Part shown: positions 1 to 10,300 of the stretch, one piece after another
Position numbering within the stretch: the stretch's first letter is position 1
How the letters are laid out: each line of letters begins with the position of its first letter
Assembly: GCA_023212725.1 (NCBI GenBank)
Contig: JALBYF010000003.1
Span: 124,001 to 188,000 of the forward strand
Direction: 5' to 3'
DNA: 64,000 nucleotides
Origin: Tranzscheliella williamsii
Taxonomy: Eukaryota > Basidiomycota > Ustilaginomycetes > Ustilaginales > Ustilaginaceae
The notes under the pieces: model-generated
What the model was told of the DNA's origin: nothing
Seen by the model: only the letters and a program-made list of their open reading frames with translations
The model's database searches: none
Made by a program: the position numbers and the translations under genes

Positions 1-2607
1 ATCAAACTGCTGGACTAGCTTGGAGAAGCCGAGCTCCAACAGACGCTCTCGAGGAATCCAGGCGTTGTTCTTGTGCTCGTACCCAACCCATTTGATCTCG
101 TACTGATACGACTTTTTCAGCTTTTGACGACCGACAATGTACTCGACTTTCCTCGACTCTCCTGTGGTCGAGGTGATCGGCGTCTCCATCTGCGCCTTTT
201 CCTCGGCCGTCATTTTACGCGACGCCTTCTCGGTCATCTCTCGGTCGTGACCGTCTTGGTATCGCCAGGCGATGTACTCCACCGCCGATTTTTCGAGATG
301 CTGCTCGAGATGGTGGAATGCGTGCTGCGCCATCATGGCAATTCGAAGGTTGGGATGCTTTTCCACCTTGCCCTCCTGCGGAACCACTTCACCGGTCAAG
401 ACCTTGATCAGCGTACTCTTACCAGCACCGTTGGGGCCGAGCACACCAACTCGGCTCGAAAGGCTGATGGCACAGGACTGGTTGTCAAGCGAAGGCTTGG
501 ACATACCAGGGTAGGTAAAGGTACAGTTGGACATCTTGAGAATGGTTCGCGTGCTGGATCGTACGCCCATCAGAGATCCCGGAGGAGGGAAGGAGAACTT
601 GACGGTCGTCGCGGCAAGCGAGTAGTACGCCTTCGCTTCGGGCTTGGTGGCAACAAAGTCGGAGAGGTTACCCTTGTAGTATCGCAGCTTCTTCTTCTCG
701 TAGTGAATAATGTCGGTGCAAATGTTGTCCAAAAAGCCAGAGTCGTGCGAGACAGTGACAACGGTGATCTGGTTGTTGGTGACCAGGAAGTTCTCCAGCC
801 AGGCGATCGAGGCAACATCCAAGTGGTTGGTGGGCTCGTCCAAAAGATAGACTACAGCATCGGAAAGCATAGCTCGAGCAAGTTCGAGCTTCATCTTCCA
901 ACCACCGGACAGCGACGAGATGGGGTTCGTTTGCTTTTCATCGTCGAAACCCACTTCGCGCAGCTTCTCAGCGACCTGCTCTCTCGTCTTACCGACCATC
1001 TTCTTGTCGTTGGCGATAAAGTCAATGATGGGAGTGGAGCCATCCTCACCTTGCAAGCTGTGCTCGACCATGAGGGTTCGGACTTGGTCCTGGCTGGGGT
1101 ATCCTTCCACCTTGCCGTCTCGCATCGCTTTCAGGAGGGTCGACTTACCGCTACCGTTGGCAGCGACAATACCGTAGCGGTGACCCCTGTAGAGCTTCAG
1201 AGTGGTGTGGTTCAAAAGCAGCAGACCACCGTAGGCGAGGGAGAACTCGGTTCGGCAAAGGCATTCGCCGGCCTGGTCGTCATCTTCCTCTTCGGAGTTG
1301 CCAAATCGGGTCTTGTCCAGTTCGACGTACATCGTTCGCAACTCTTGGGTGGCAAGTTTGGCTGCCTCTTGATCCTTGCAGACGCGTCGGAGGTAAGGCA
1401 GAACGTAAACGTCGTCCCAGGCGCTAGCATGGATAACACGCTTATTAGCCAGTCGGACGATCAACTTGGCAACGTACTCGAGGCCGACCAGAGCAAACTT
1501 ATCGCTCTTGACGTTGGCGTGCTCCTCGCTGACTCGGGACTGAACGGTGGCGATGATCGCGTCGAGCGCTGCGGCACGCTGCTGATCAAAGATCTTTTTA
1601 GGATCCTCGGTCGTGGCATTTTCTCCAACAGCAGCAGTGGCGGCGGTCAGGGTTTCGAGAGCGCTCTTGGCGTGTTCTCGCACCTCGGGGAAACTGGCGC
1701 CCTTTTCGATTCGCTCGACACCGGGAGTCAGTTCGGGCAAGAATCGAACGGCCTCGTGGGGGTCCCGGACAAGCTTGCAGAGGTTGTCAATGACAACGAC
1801 CACCTGGCGCTGAACGTTCTGGCTCCTCTCGTTCAAGGCTCGGGCCAAGAGAGGAACCATGACGGCGAGAGCAGGGCCGGTGACCTCTGCGACAAACGTA
1901 GTTCCGGAAAGCTTCTTAACGCATTCAGGAACAGCATCGGGCTGAGCCATGCATCCTACCAGATCGGGAATGAACGGTCGGATATCCTTGTTGTCGAGGC
2001 AGGATTCGCAGACCTTGATGGCGGTCTTGCGTGCTTGTTTGGAGATTTCCGACCTGGTTTCGTGCATGGCGCCGGTAAGGTAGGGGATGAGCTCGACGAG
2101 CTCCTCACCGACCTGCTCGTTGGCAGAGCCGCTCAGACGGCCTAGCAGCTTCAGAGCTCCTACCTTAGCCTGCCACTTGGCACTTGGGGAGCCAAGGACA
2201 CCGTACAGCGTGGTGAGGAACTCGTGGGCGGCCTCAGGAGGGACCAGGGAAAAGAGAGAGCCGGCGGCGGTCTCGGCAGCTTGTCGAACAACATCTCCCT
2301 TGTCAGCATAAAGCTCCAAGAGGGCAGGGAGCGTGTCGAGAAGCCACGGCTCAGCGCCGAGCGGAGAAGGCGCGTTCTTGCCGCCTACCTTAACAAAAAT
2401 TGCGTTGAGACCAATGGCGGCAGCTTCGCGTTCGTAACCGCTCTTCTTGTTCTTGGACGCTTTGACGAGGCTGTCAAGGATTCCCTCGGACTGGACGACG
2501 CGCAGGCCGTTCTGGTTGACATAATCCGCCAGCTGTTCGGCGGCGAGGTGGCATTCTTCAGCAGAAGGCGCCTTGTAGAGGGCTTCCAAAGCCTTGGCAC
2601 CGGTCAT
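1..2607 (-). CDS. YEF3: Translation elongation factor 3 (eEF3), C-terminus cut by window edge
   Basis: Fungal-type ABC-F ATPase that acts on the ribosome, promoting release of E-site tRNA and translocation. The frame starts at ATG 2607 (MTGAKALEALYKAP) and stays open for 869 codons to base 1. The first ~320 residues are HEAT-like helical repeats. ABC domain 1 has Walker A NGSGKST near residue 486 (about 1141-1160) and a LSGGWKMKLELARA signature followed by LLDEPTNHLD. ABC domain 2 has Walker A GPNGAGKST near residue 727. The chromodomain-like insertion (EYIVGRQKLKKSYQYEIKW) lies at the window edge. Yeast eEF3 is about 1044 residues, so roughly 175 residues are missing off the left end. No intron is needed in the visible part. 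A long ORF on the opposite strand (73-2145) is an antisense shadow. Identity is very secure. Confidence 0.97.
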   Translation of the reverse strand, partial: MTGAKALEALYKAPSAEECHLAAEQLADYVNQNGLRVVQSEGILDSLVKASKNKKSGYEREAAAIGLNAIFVKVGGKNAPSPLGAEPWLLDTLPALLELYADKGDVVRQAAETAAGSLFSLVPPEAAHEFLTTLYGVLGSPSAKWQAKVGALKLLGRLSGSANEQVGEELVELIPYLTGAMHETRSEISKQARKTAIKVCESCLDNKDIRPFIPDLVGCMAQPDAVPECVKKLSGTTFVAEVTGPALAVMVPLLARALNERSQNVQRQVVVVIDNLCKLVRDPHEAVRFLPELTPGVERIEKGASFPEVREHAKSALETLTAATAAVGENATTEDPKKIFDQQRAAALDAIIATVQSRVSEEHANVKSDKFALVGLEYVAKLIVRLANKRVIHASAWDDVYVLPYLRRVCKDQEAAKLATQELRTMYVELDKTRFGNSEEEDDDQAGECLCRTEFSLAYGGLLLLNHTTLKLYRGHRYGIVAANGSGKSTLLKAMRDGKVEGYPSQDQVRTLMVEHSLQGEDGSTPIIDFIANDKKMVGKTREQVAEKLREVGFDDEKQTNPISSLSGGWKMKLELARAMLSDAVVYLLDEPTNHLDVASIAWLENFLVTNNQITVVTVSHDSGFLDNICTDIIHYEKKKLRYYKGNLSDFVATKPEAKAYYSLAATTVKFSFPPPGSLMGVRSSTRTILKMSNCTFTYPGMSKPSLDNQSCAISLSSRVGVLGPNGAGKSTLIKVLTGEVVPQEGKVEKHPNLRIAMMAQHAFHHLEQHLEKSAVEYIAWRYQDGHDREMTEKASRKMTAEEKAQMETPITSTTGESRKVEYIVGRQKLKKSYQYEIKWVGYEHKNNAWIPRERLLELGFSKLVQQFD

Positions 2608-3616
2608 GATGAGCTAGGAACAAAAAAGAAAAAGTGCTGTTGATGATCAGGGTAACAAGCAAGACTGTCCGTAACGTAAAACCTGTAAAATCTTTTGGAG
2701 TTGTGCGGTGGAGAGCGCTGCGCTATTGGTGGCTGAGCGCCGTGGGCACGTTTGGAAAACAAGCGAAGGTCTCGGTCGATGGGAAGTGGGAGGAGGAGCA
2801 ACGAAGGGATGGCGCGGCAACGGGGCGAGGGGTGACGAAGGGGGGTCAGATCCTCTGGGGCCGTGATGGAGAGAAGAGAAGGGACGGGGCGATGTTAGCA
2901 ATCAAAGGCTCTCTGGTGGATTCATAATCCATCAGAGAGCCTGCTTGTTGCTTTGCGAGTATGTTATTCGTTCTTTTCGCTCGACTTGTGACTTGCATCG
3001 ATAGGCACAGCTAGTCCAAGGCCAGCTGATTGAAAGCGTGAATGAGAAATAGCGGGCGATACAGAGGACCCACCAAAGAGAATTTTTCGTTACGCGAGCA
3101 AAATTTGCAGCTAATCAGCCAGCGCGCCGCTCTGCTTCTTCTCAACAGTCGCAGTAACCAGAACCAGCAAGCGCAACATCCAAGCTCATGGCCAGACAAC
3201 AAAGGCGCGCCAGTCTGTCCACGTTCCGTCGCTACTCTCATTTCAAATCTGGCGAAAATTTCTGGCTGTACAACAACCGCCCGCTTTTCGAACTTCCCCC
3301 TGCCCGATAGCCGAGAAAAGCCCATCAAGGGTCCAGCACCAACCGATCTAACAGACTCAGTCTTGCTTTGGTGCGCGACGCGTGTGGGAGTGTGAGTTGA
3401 GTGTGAGCGTTAAGTGTTGGTCTGCGGGAGAATAATGCATTTGCGAGTCCCGATAGCATTCATCCAGGTCACGCTGCGCTTCTTGACTCTCGACAGTACA
3501 TCCACCGCTGTGCAGCGCCAGACCACGCTTCCAGTTGTCTGCCATGATTGCCATGCAGTCTCTTGCTTTGCATCCCATCTGAACTGCCGGGCGATCGACC
3601 CCGGCCCTTCAGCAAG
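2608..3616. promoter_or_regulatory. Divergent intergenic region between eEF3 and the Sfi1-like gene
   Basis: About 1 kb between two divergently transcribed genes, so it should hold both promoters and 5' leaders. A purine-rich stretch lies at roughly 2780-2890, directly upstream of eEF3 on its own strand. The clearest structure is the 16-bp inverted repeat at 2907-2941 (separate entry). No convincing coding frame with an ATG start was seen; short ORFs here are low-complexity. Confidence 0.5.
2907..2941. repeat. Inverted repeat (hairpin), 16-bp arms, 3-nt loop
   Basis: Arms at 2907-2922 (GGCTCTCTGGTGGATT) and 2926-2941 pair at 15 of 16 positions around the loop CAT. It lies 300 bp upstream of the eEF3 start codon, in the eEF3/Sfi1 intergenic region. 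It has no T-run and could form a stable hairpin in a long eEF3 leader, or a dyad-symmetric protein site in DNA. The structure is read directly; its function is unknown. Confidence 0.7.
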
Positions 3617-6600
3617 ATGAAGGCTGCGAATCGGCGCTGGTATCAGCAGCAAGGGCTCAGCCATGACGGCGTAGGTCGCCACCCGGCTACTGAGCATGAA
3701 CACGCTCAGACCGCTGAACCACCGCTCAGGCTAGCTAGCCGTGATACCCATCACGCCCCACACAGACCCTACCACCCGTCGCCCCTCGCCCAATCGCCCC
3801 TCCGAGCCTCCCTGTCATCCGCCTCCCACACCACCGCCTCGATCGCCAGCTCCTCGCACACCACCACCTCAACACCCACCACCACAACCCGCTCTCATGC
3901 ATCGTCTCTCTTCTCCATCAACCACGCTTTCAGTTCGCTCTCCGATCACGACATCGCCTTTTTCGATACCCTCGTTTCTCGTCTTCCCTCTGGCGCGTCG
4001 GACTTCTCCCAGCTCAAACAGGTCTACAATTCGCTCATAAGCCAGCAGCTTCAGGCAAGACAAAGCGGTCGTTCTTTACATCGCAGCCGTCCTGGAGGCT
4101 ACAGCTATAATAACCGCCCTGTGGACGAGCCTGACTGGGATGCCCACCTCTGGTCGAGCTTACTCAGTTTGGTCAAGGTCAGAGGCAGGGACTGGAGACA
4201 GCGATGGGATTCGGTCCGCGTAGCCCTCGGTCTTGAGCCTAACATGAGCAGTGGATCCGATGATCTAGACGATGCCACCGCCAGTCAGACCCAAACGGAT
4301 GGCTCTTCCGCAAGCGACACAGCCACCGACGAGTCGGAGGATGACAGACCAGTTTCACCCCCCCGGCCCCCACCAGATCGCTACAACATTCGCACACCAA
4401 TATTGTCGCGACAGGTACTGCCTCCAAGGACAGCTGTAGGGCTCTCCGCTCCAATTGCTGGTCGGTCAAACGGAGCATCGCATTCTGGTCCAGTAGGTAG
4501 GCGCCATCAGCACGGCCTAAGCCATGTCGCCACAGCATCATCCAGCGAATCTGATCTACCCAACATCCCAGAACCAGACGACACCAGTCGGGGTCTACAT
4601 TTCGACAATCCGAGCCGGTCAGGCAGCGAAAGCAAACCTAGGGGCCGAGCCAAGGAGGAGCCAGACGTAGAAGCTGCATCTGATTCCATCTCAGCCATAC
4701 AAGCGCGTCTTCGGCGCCTTCTCGCGCACGACGGCGAGCACGCAAACAACTCAGAGCTGCGTCCAACCGATCTTCTTTCCCTCGAGCCGCGCACCGAGCC
4801 GCGCACCGAGCCGCGCATTGAGCCGCGCACGAACTCCGCATCGCGGCTACCAGCGCAGGCCAAACGCCGGTTCGACGAGCTGGTCAAGTCGTCACTGGCA
4901 GATAGACGACTCCTTCGTCAGACCCAGTCGGAATCACAGGAACGCCAAGAGGAAGAACGTTGGCAGGTACAGTACCAGCTGGCCGATCGCATCATGGCGC
5001 GCCATCTGCTCAAGGCCTGTCTTGCCTGGTGGATCACCCTGACTCGCCGTCAGCTCGAACGTATGCGTAACGCGACGCAGGCCAGCGATCAAGTGGCGCT
5101 GGCCCGTGCCTGGGATCATTGGAAGCGAGTCGCAGATCAGAATGCGCCAGGCCGCGTTATGGCCGCAAGCACCGACAGAGTCCGCTGCCAACTCACCGCA
5201 TTCCGCCGTTGGAGGCGTATGGCGGCCGAGGCCAAAGAGCGTAAGCATCAAGCCAGAAAGCTACAGCTACGCACCGCCTATTATGCTACAACTTCCAACC
5301 TCAAGCTTCACCTTGAACGGGCTACTTTTCAGAAATGGAGAGACCGCTATCTGGAGCATGTCGCTGACTCCTTCCGAAGGCATCATCTACAAGCAGGAGC
5401 TTTTGCCCTGTGGCAGCTCCAATCGTCCCACAGCCAGAGCCTCCGTACCCGGGAGCGTGCAATGTCAAGCAGGCACGATCGAAGGACTCTTGTGAAAGCC
5501 TGGCTTCGCTGGGTGCAGTGCTACGATGATCACGAGGCCGTCGCCCAACTCGCGACGCACCGTGATCGCCTTGTCACGCTCAAGTATCTGCATGCCTGGC
5601 GCCAAAAGACGCTCCTGTCTAGGCTTGCGCAGGCTTTCTTGGAACGACGCCTGCAAGTGGCTGCCCTGGACAGCTGGACAAGCGCCATCGAACGGCGCCA
5701 CACCACGCAACGGCAGGAAGCCCTTGCCGATCGCTGGCATTCTAGAAGGCTCAAGATGGCCACCCTGGGCACATGGCGAGGCATTCTGCAACGCGTGGAG
5801 GAGCTAGAGAACCGTGCGGAGCAGCTGGTGCAGGCCAAGCAGGAGCAGCTTGGCAGAAGCGTGCTTGTCCGCTGGCAGATACGCGAGCGCGAGGCGCTGC
5901 TCATCCGGATCTCCCAGGCGCGCACCGTCGAGAAGGTGTTCCATCATTGGAAGCATCGCCATACCTCGCTCGTGGTTGGACTGCAGCAGCGAGAAACCAC
6001 TCACATGCAGCGGCACGCATTCCAGGCCTTGAAAAACTACTTTGAACGGTGGAACGTCCGCACGAGCGCCAAAGCAGAGATGCAGGCGCAAGCAAGCCGG
6101 TATAGCCGGGCGAACCTGCTGGCTACACACCTCCATCTTTGGCGCAGGCGGCTGCGGAGCCACGAGGATGACCAGCAGAGGTCAGCGGGCGTCGCCGACT
6201 TCTTCAGCCTGCAGAGAGCCTTGCATACCTGGCGGCAGCGCCTGAGCGAGCAGAAAGTGCGACGGCTGACGGGCAAGCGTAACTTCCGACTGGTGCAGCA
6301 GGTCCTGGATATCTGGCGGCTCAAGGTGGCGCAGAAGCAGCGCGAGGAGAGGCTGGTGCAAGGTCTGCTCCATAAGATTCACCTCGGCGTGCAACGTACG
6401 GCACTCGCGCACTGGGTGCAGCGGGTGATCGAGGTGCGCAACCGCGAGCTGGAGGTGAAAGAGCAGCGCCAACGGCGGATGGTGCGCGTTGCCTTCTACG
6501 CGTGGATCGAGGCGTGTCTCCATCACGACGACCGGCTCGCGCTGATGAACAGCTATGTAGATGTCAAAGAAGAGGAGCGGCGGAACAAGGCCTTCCAGCG

Positions 6601-7273
6601 CTGGCTGGCCAAGGCGCGCGCGTCGCGCTCGCGCAAGGCACGGCTTGCCACGTTTGTCGCCGCGAAAGCGCGGGAGGTGAAAGCGTCGGTGTGGGGGGCG
6701 TGGAGGGAGCGGGTGGTGGAGCGGGCGCTGGGGGGGCGGGAGTATGCGGTGTTGCTGGTGCGGCAGCGGCTGGCGCTGCGCGGGTGTCTGCAGGTGTGGA
6801 AGGCGCGGACGCGGGTGCTGCCGGCGATTCAGCTGCGCAATGCGGCGCTCAAGCGCGCAGCGTGGCGGCGGTGGGTGGCGGGGGTGCCTGTGGCGAAGGC
6901 GGCGAACCGGGCTGCGGGGGTGGTGCGCGCGCGCCTCCTGCGTGCCGCGCTGCGAGCGTGGGCCGCCAAGGCGCGCCAGCACCACCAGCTGCGCGCCACC
7001 GCCCGCTTCCGCGGCAGCAGCCTCTCCCTCCCCCGCCTCCGCGCGCTCTCGGCCGCCGGCTCCTCGTCCCCCTTCCGCTCCTCCTCGCCCTCCCTCCCCG
7101 ACCCCTCCTCGTCCCCCGCCAGAACCCCACGCTTGCCCCACCCCCGCACCGCCCCCGCTTCCCCCACCAGCATCTCTCCGCCCCCATCGCCCGCGCGTAC
7201 GCACGCCCCCCCCCGCGCCGCCCCCGCCCGCTACCGCACCCCGCGCCGCCGCCCTCCCCCCACTCCTCCCTAA
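3617..7273 (+). CDS. SFI1: Sfi1-type centrin-binding spindle-pole-body protein
   Basis: 1218-residue protein beginning at the first ATG of the frame (3617, MKAANRRWYQQQG). The frame is open upstream only through a TTG at 3548. Residues 1-450 are low-complexity and Ser/Pro/Thr-rich, with an acidic patch and four 12-bp repeats encoding EPRT. From about residue 457 to 1124 there are some 20 spaced repeats with the Sfi1 pattern, in which a hydrophobic/Ala pair precedes a conserved Trp (for example FQKWRDRY, LHLWRRRL, LHTWRQRL, FQRWLAKA). The C-terminal ~120 residues are Ser/Pro/Arg-rich. In yeast each such helix repeat binds one centrin (Cdc31), building the half-bridge needed for spindle-pole-body duplication. 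The gene runs toward the MAPKKK gene; the stop codons are only about 70 bp apart. Family assignment rests on the repeat pattern and length. Confidence 0.85.
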   Translation: MKAANRRWYQQQGLSHDGVGRHPATEHEHAQTAEPPLRLASRDTHHAPHRPYHPSPLAQSPLRASLSSASHTTASIASSSHTTTSTPTTTTRSHASSLFSINHAFSSLSDHDIAFFDTLVSRLPSGASDFSQLKQVYNSLISQQLQARQSGRSLHRSRPGGYSYNNRPVDEPDWDAHLWSSLLSLVKVRGRDWRQRWDSVRVALGLEPNMSSGSDDLDDATASQTQTDGSSASDTATDESEDDRPVSPPRPPPDRYNIRTPILSRQVLPPRTAVGLSAPIAGRSNGASHSGPVGRRHQHGLSHVATASSSESDLPNIPEPDDTSRGLHFDNPSRSGSESKPRGRAKEEPDVEAASDSISAIQARLRRLLAHDGEHANNSELRPTDLLSLEPRTEPRTEPRIEPRTNSASRLPAQAKRRFDELVKSSLADRRLLRQTQSESQERQEEERWQVQYQLADRIMARHLLKACLAWWITLTRRQLERMRNATQASDQVALARAWDHWKRVADQNAPGRVMAASTDRVRCQLTAFRRWRRMAAEAKERKHQARKLQLRTAYYATTSNLKLHLERATFQKWRDRYLEHVADSFRRHHLQAGAFALWQLQSSHSQSLRTRERAMSSRHDRRTLVKAWLRWVQCYDDHEAVAQLATHRDRLVTLKYLHAWRQKTLLSRLAQAFLERRLQVAALDSWTSAIERRHTTQRQEALADRWHSRRLKMATLGTWRGILQRVEELENRAEQLVQAKQEQLGRSVLVRWQIREREALLIRISQARTVEKVFHHWKHRHTSLVVGLQQRETTHMQRHAFQALKNYFERWNVRTSAKAEMQAQASRYSRANLLATHLHLWRRRLRSHEDDQQRSAGVADFFSLQRALHTWRQRLSEQKVRRLTGKRNFRLVQQVLDIWRLKVAQKQREERLVQGLLHKIHLGVQRTALAHWVQRVIEVRNRELEVKEQRQRRMVRVAFYAWIEACLHHDDRLALMNSYVDVKEEERRNKAFQRWLAKARASRSRKARLATFVAAKAREVKASVWGAWRERVVERALGGREYAVLLVRQRLALRGCLQVWKARTRVLPAIQLRNAALKRAAWRRWVAGVPVAKAANRAAGVVRARLLRAALRAWAAKARQHHQLRATARFRGSSLSLPRLRALSAAGSSSPFRSSSPSLPDPSSSPARTPRLPHPRTAPASPTSISPPPSPARTHAPPRAAPARYRTPRRRPPPTPP
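4784..4831 (+). repeat. 12-bp tandem repeat, four copies, inside the Sfi1-like gene
   Basis: Four in-frame copies of GAGCCGCGCACC (the last two with one or two changes), encoding EPRT, EPRT, EPRI, EPRT. In the disordered N-terminal half, so copy number probably varies between strains without damaging the centrin-binding region. Confidence 0.9.
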
Positions 7274-7342
7274 CCTGCACTGCCTCAGGCGGACACGCAC
7301 TACGAGTACAATGACAATGGATGGTATTAGGCGCCTGTGTAG

Positions 7343-10300
7343 CTAGTCGTCGGCCGCGCGCGCAGTGGCGATCGACGACGCAGATGCGGATTCGGGCAGC
7401 GCGGCGGGGGTGGGATCGGCAGCGGCGGGGTCGGGCGCGCCTTCGCGGGCGCGCTTTTCGCGGCGGGCCGACTTGGAGCGGTGCGGCTTGCGGGCGGGGT
7501 CCTTGGCGTCGGCGGTCGTGTTGGGCTCGGCGGAGGGTTCGTCTGCGTCGGGTGGGGGGCGCGTCTCGTCGTCGCCAAAGCTGCCCGCGGGCATGGTGAT
7601 GACGGTGCCCATGAAGGCATGCTTGAGCAGCTCCTCGGCCGACGGACGGCTGTTGTGGTCCAGCTCGAAGGTGCGGCCGAGAAAGTCCTTGCACTCGTCG
7701 CTGATTTCCTCCGGCACGCTCGGCTTGCGGCCCATGCCGATCTGGAAGAGCGCCTGCATCTGGTTCAGCTCGGCCCACGGATGCGTCCCGCTGATCATCT
7801 CGACCACCAGGCAGCCGAGCGACCAGATGTCCGCCTTGATCGTGTAGCTCGTCTGCTTGACCACCTCGGGCGCCATCCAGAAGACGCTCCCCTGCAGGCT
7901 CGGCCGATGGCCTGCCGCACCGCCGCTGCCGCCGCCGCCCGCCGCGCCCGGCTTATTGGCGGCCAGCACCAAATCCGACTCGACCTTCTTGCTGATCCCA
8001 AAGTCGGAAATCTTGACACCGCCCTTGTTGTCCACCAGGATGTTGGCGCCCTTGATGTCGCGGTGCATGATGCCCCGGTTGTGCAGGAAGACCAACCCCT
8101 GCAGGATCTGCCGCACAAAGTTGCGCACCAACGGCTCTTCGAACGCCCCGTAGTTGCGCAGCAGCGCCACGATCGAGCCACCGGGCACGTACTCGAGGAA
8201 AATGTTGAGGTGGCTTCCATCGCCGAATGAGTCCAGGTATTGCACGATGTTCTCGTGTTCCAGCGTCTTGAGCAGCTTGATCTCCCGCTCGAGCGCGTCC
8301 AGCATGTTTTTCTTGCGTTGGTCCAGCGGCCCGTCGCCGGAGGGCAGCTCCACCTGCTTGACCGCCATGAGCAGACCCGTCTTGGCGTTCATGCCCAGAA
8401 AGACGTTGCCGAACGATCCCGCCCCGATGAGAGCACCTTTGTGCCACTTGATCGGAGCCTTGTTGGCCGCGGGCACGTAGACGTCCGAGCCGTTGCCGCC
8501 CTCGTCTTCCGTATCGGATCCGGCGGAAGAAGAAGCCCCCTCGGAGTCCGAGTCGGTCAACTCGGAGCCAGAGCTCGGCGGCGAGAGGTTGCCACCCTTG
8601 TCCAGGGAGGCGCGTCGGAGCTCCGACACCGAGCTGGCCGTGGAGGTCGTGCTGCGGGCGACCGCCATGGGGTCGCCCAGGTGACGGTCTGTCTCCTCCC
8701 CCGGCGCCTGGAGCACCGACGATGTCCTGCTGGACCTAACGCTCTGACCCGATCCAATCGAAACCCGCGGCGCATCGGCGCGGGGACGCCCTTCTAGATC
8801 CGACGAGTCGTCTGCATCCTCCTCCGCCTCGTCGTGCGTGATCTGGCCGTACACGAACGACGAAAGGCCGCTGGAGGCGCGTGTGGAGACAGCTGCGGAC
8901 GACGACCGCGCCGGCGAGCCGCCCGGGATGGGGATCGGTACGCCGTCTTCGTCGACAACCCAGCCTCCGCCAGCTCCGGCGAGCGACATGCTCTCGCGCC
9001 GGTTTTCGACCTCCTGCGTGATCTCGTCGACGGTGAGCAAACTGGCTGCGTCGCCGCCGCGGTCGCGAGCAGCCAAGAGGCCGCCTCTGACCTGAGCCGC
9101 CAGGCTTCGACGGCTCAGTGCGCTCTCGCCGGATGCACGGCGAGACACCGAAGGTCGGCTGGAAAGGAAGCTTGTAGCAGGCTGCGTGTGCGCCTGGCCG
9201 TGCTTGTTTGGCAAAAAAGTGGCACCGTACTCAGCGACAGGCGAGCCGACTGCCTTGAGGTCGCGTGACCAGTCGTCTAGTGAGTCCCTGCGGACCACTG
9301 GTGGCAGTGTTGGCGGGCCGCTGGCCGGCTGCCGCCTGTCGGCCACATCGGAATGGTCGTCTTCCGATCTGGAGTCGAATCCAATGTGGATGACCGGCGC
9401 TGTGCTTCGACTCTTGTCACGTTCGCGTATCGAAGATGAGGACCGGATCAGCTGGCTCTCCTCTGGCCTGGGCCCGTCGAACGACTCCTTGCCAGGGAGC
9501 GGTGGAGCGTCAGGATCTGCCACGAAGCTCCAAGTGCTGTTGCGTTTGGATCTTGTGCTGGCCGATGCACGCCCATACACAGACCGTCTCGCAGTGCGTT
9601 GCAGAGCTTTGGGCTCAGTCGAGGGGAAGAAGTCAGCCAGATTGGTATTGATGAGTTCGGACGGAGGACGCTGTCCGAAGAAGTTGCGGATCTTGCTGGG
9701 TTTCGTCGGGGTAGTGGGCGAAAGACTAGCGTGTTTGCCGTCTTTTCGAGCGGCCGCGCTGATGCCCTGCTTGCTGTCGCTCCTGCTGTGGTTGCTGCCG
9801 AACGGGCCGACGCCCAGGCCGGACATGATGCTGACGGTCGAAGCACGCTTCATCTTCTTGCCGCTGATGGTGACGCTGCCTGCATCGTCGTCATCGCCAG
9901 TAAGGCCGTCGCCAACGGGTTGCATCTTGGCGACGGGCATACGCTCGCCGAAGAACGCTTCGAGCTTGTGTCGACCCGACCTCGCCGGTACTTTCCGGGC
10001 GTCTTCTCCAGGCAGGTGGTTGGGGATCCGACGGAGAGTAAGGCCACGCTCACGCAGCGGATCATGAGGTTGTGGAGCGTGGCAGATGGCCAGCAGCTCA
10101 TTGTCCGAGAGCGCCTTGGTGTTCTGACCGTCGGCTGAAGTGGCAAAGATGCCCCAAGTCTCGGTGGCGCCGAGGTCGTCGCCCGTGGGACCTTGATCAG
10201 CGGTGGGTTTGTAACTGTTGCCGCTCGGCGGCTTAAGAAACTTCTTAAGCACGCGAGCCATGACGTCGTAGGCATCTCTACAATCGCTGACGTTGACGAT

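Noticed and set aside
73..2145. 690-codon open frame on the plus strand
   Set aside because: It is antisense to eEF3, whose minus-strand frame has all family motifs. GC-rich codon bias removes stops from the antisense frame.
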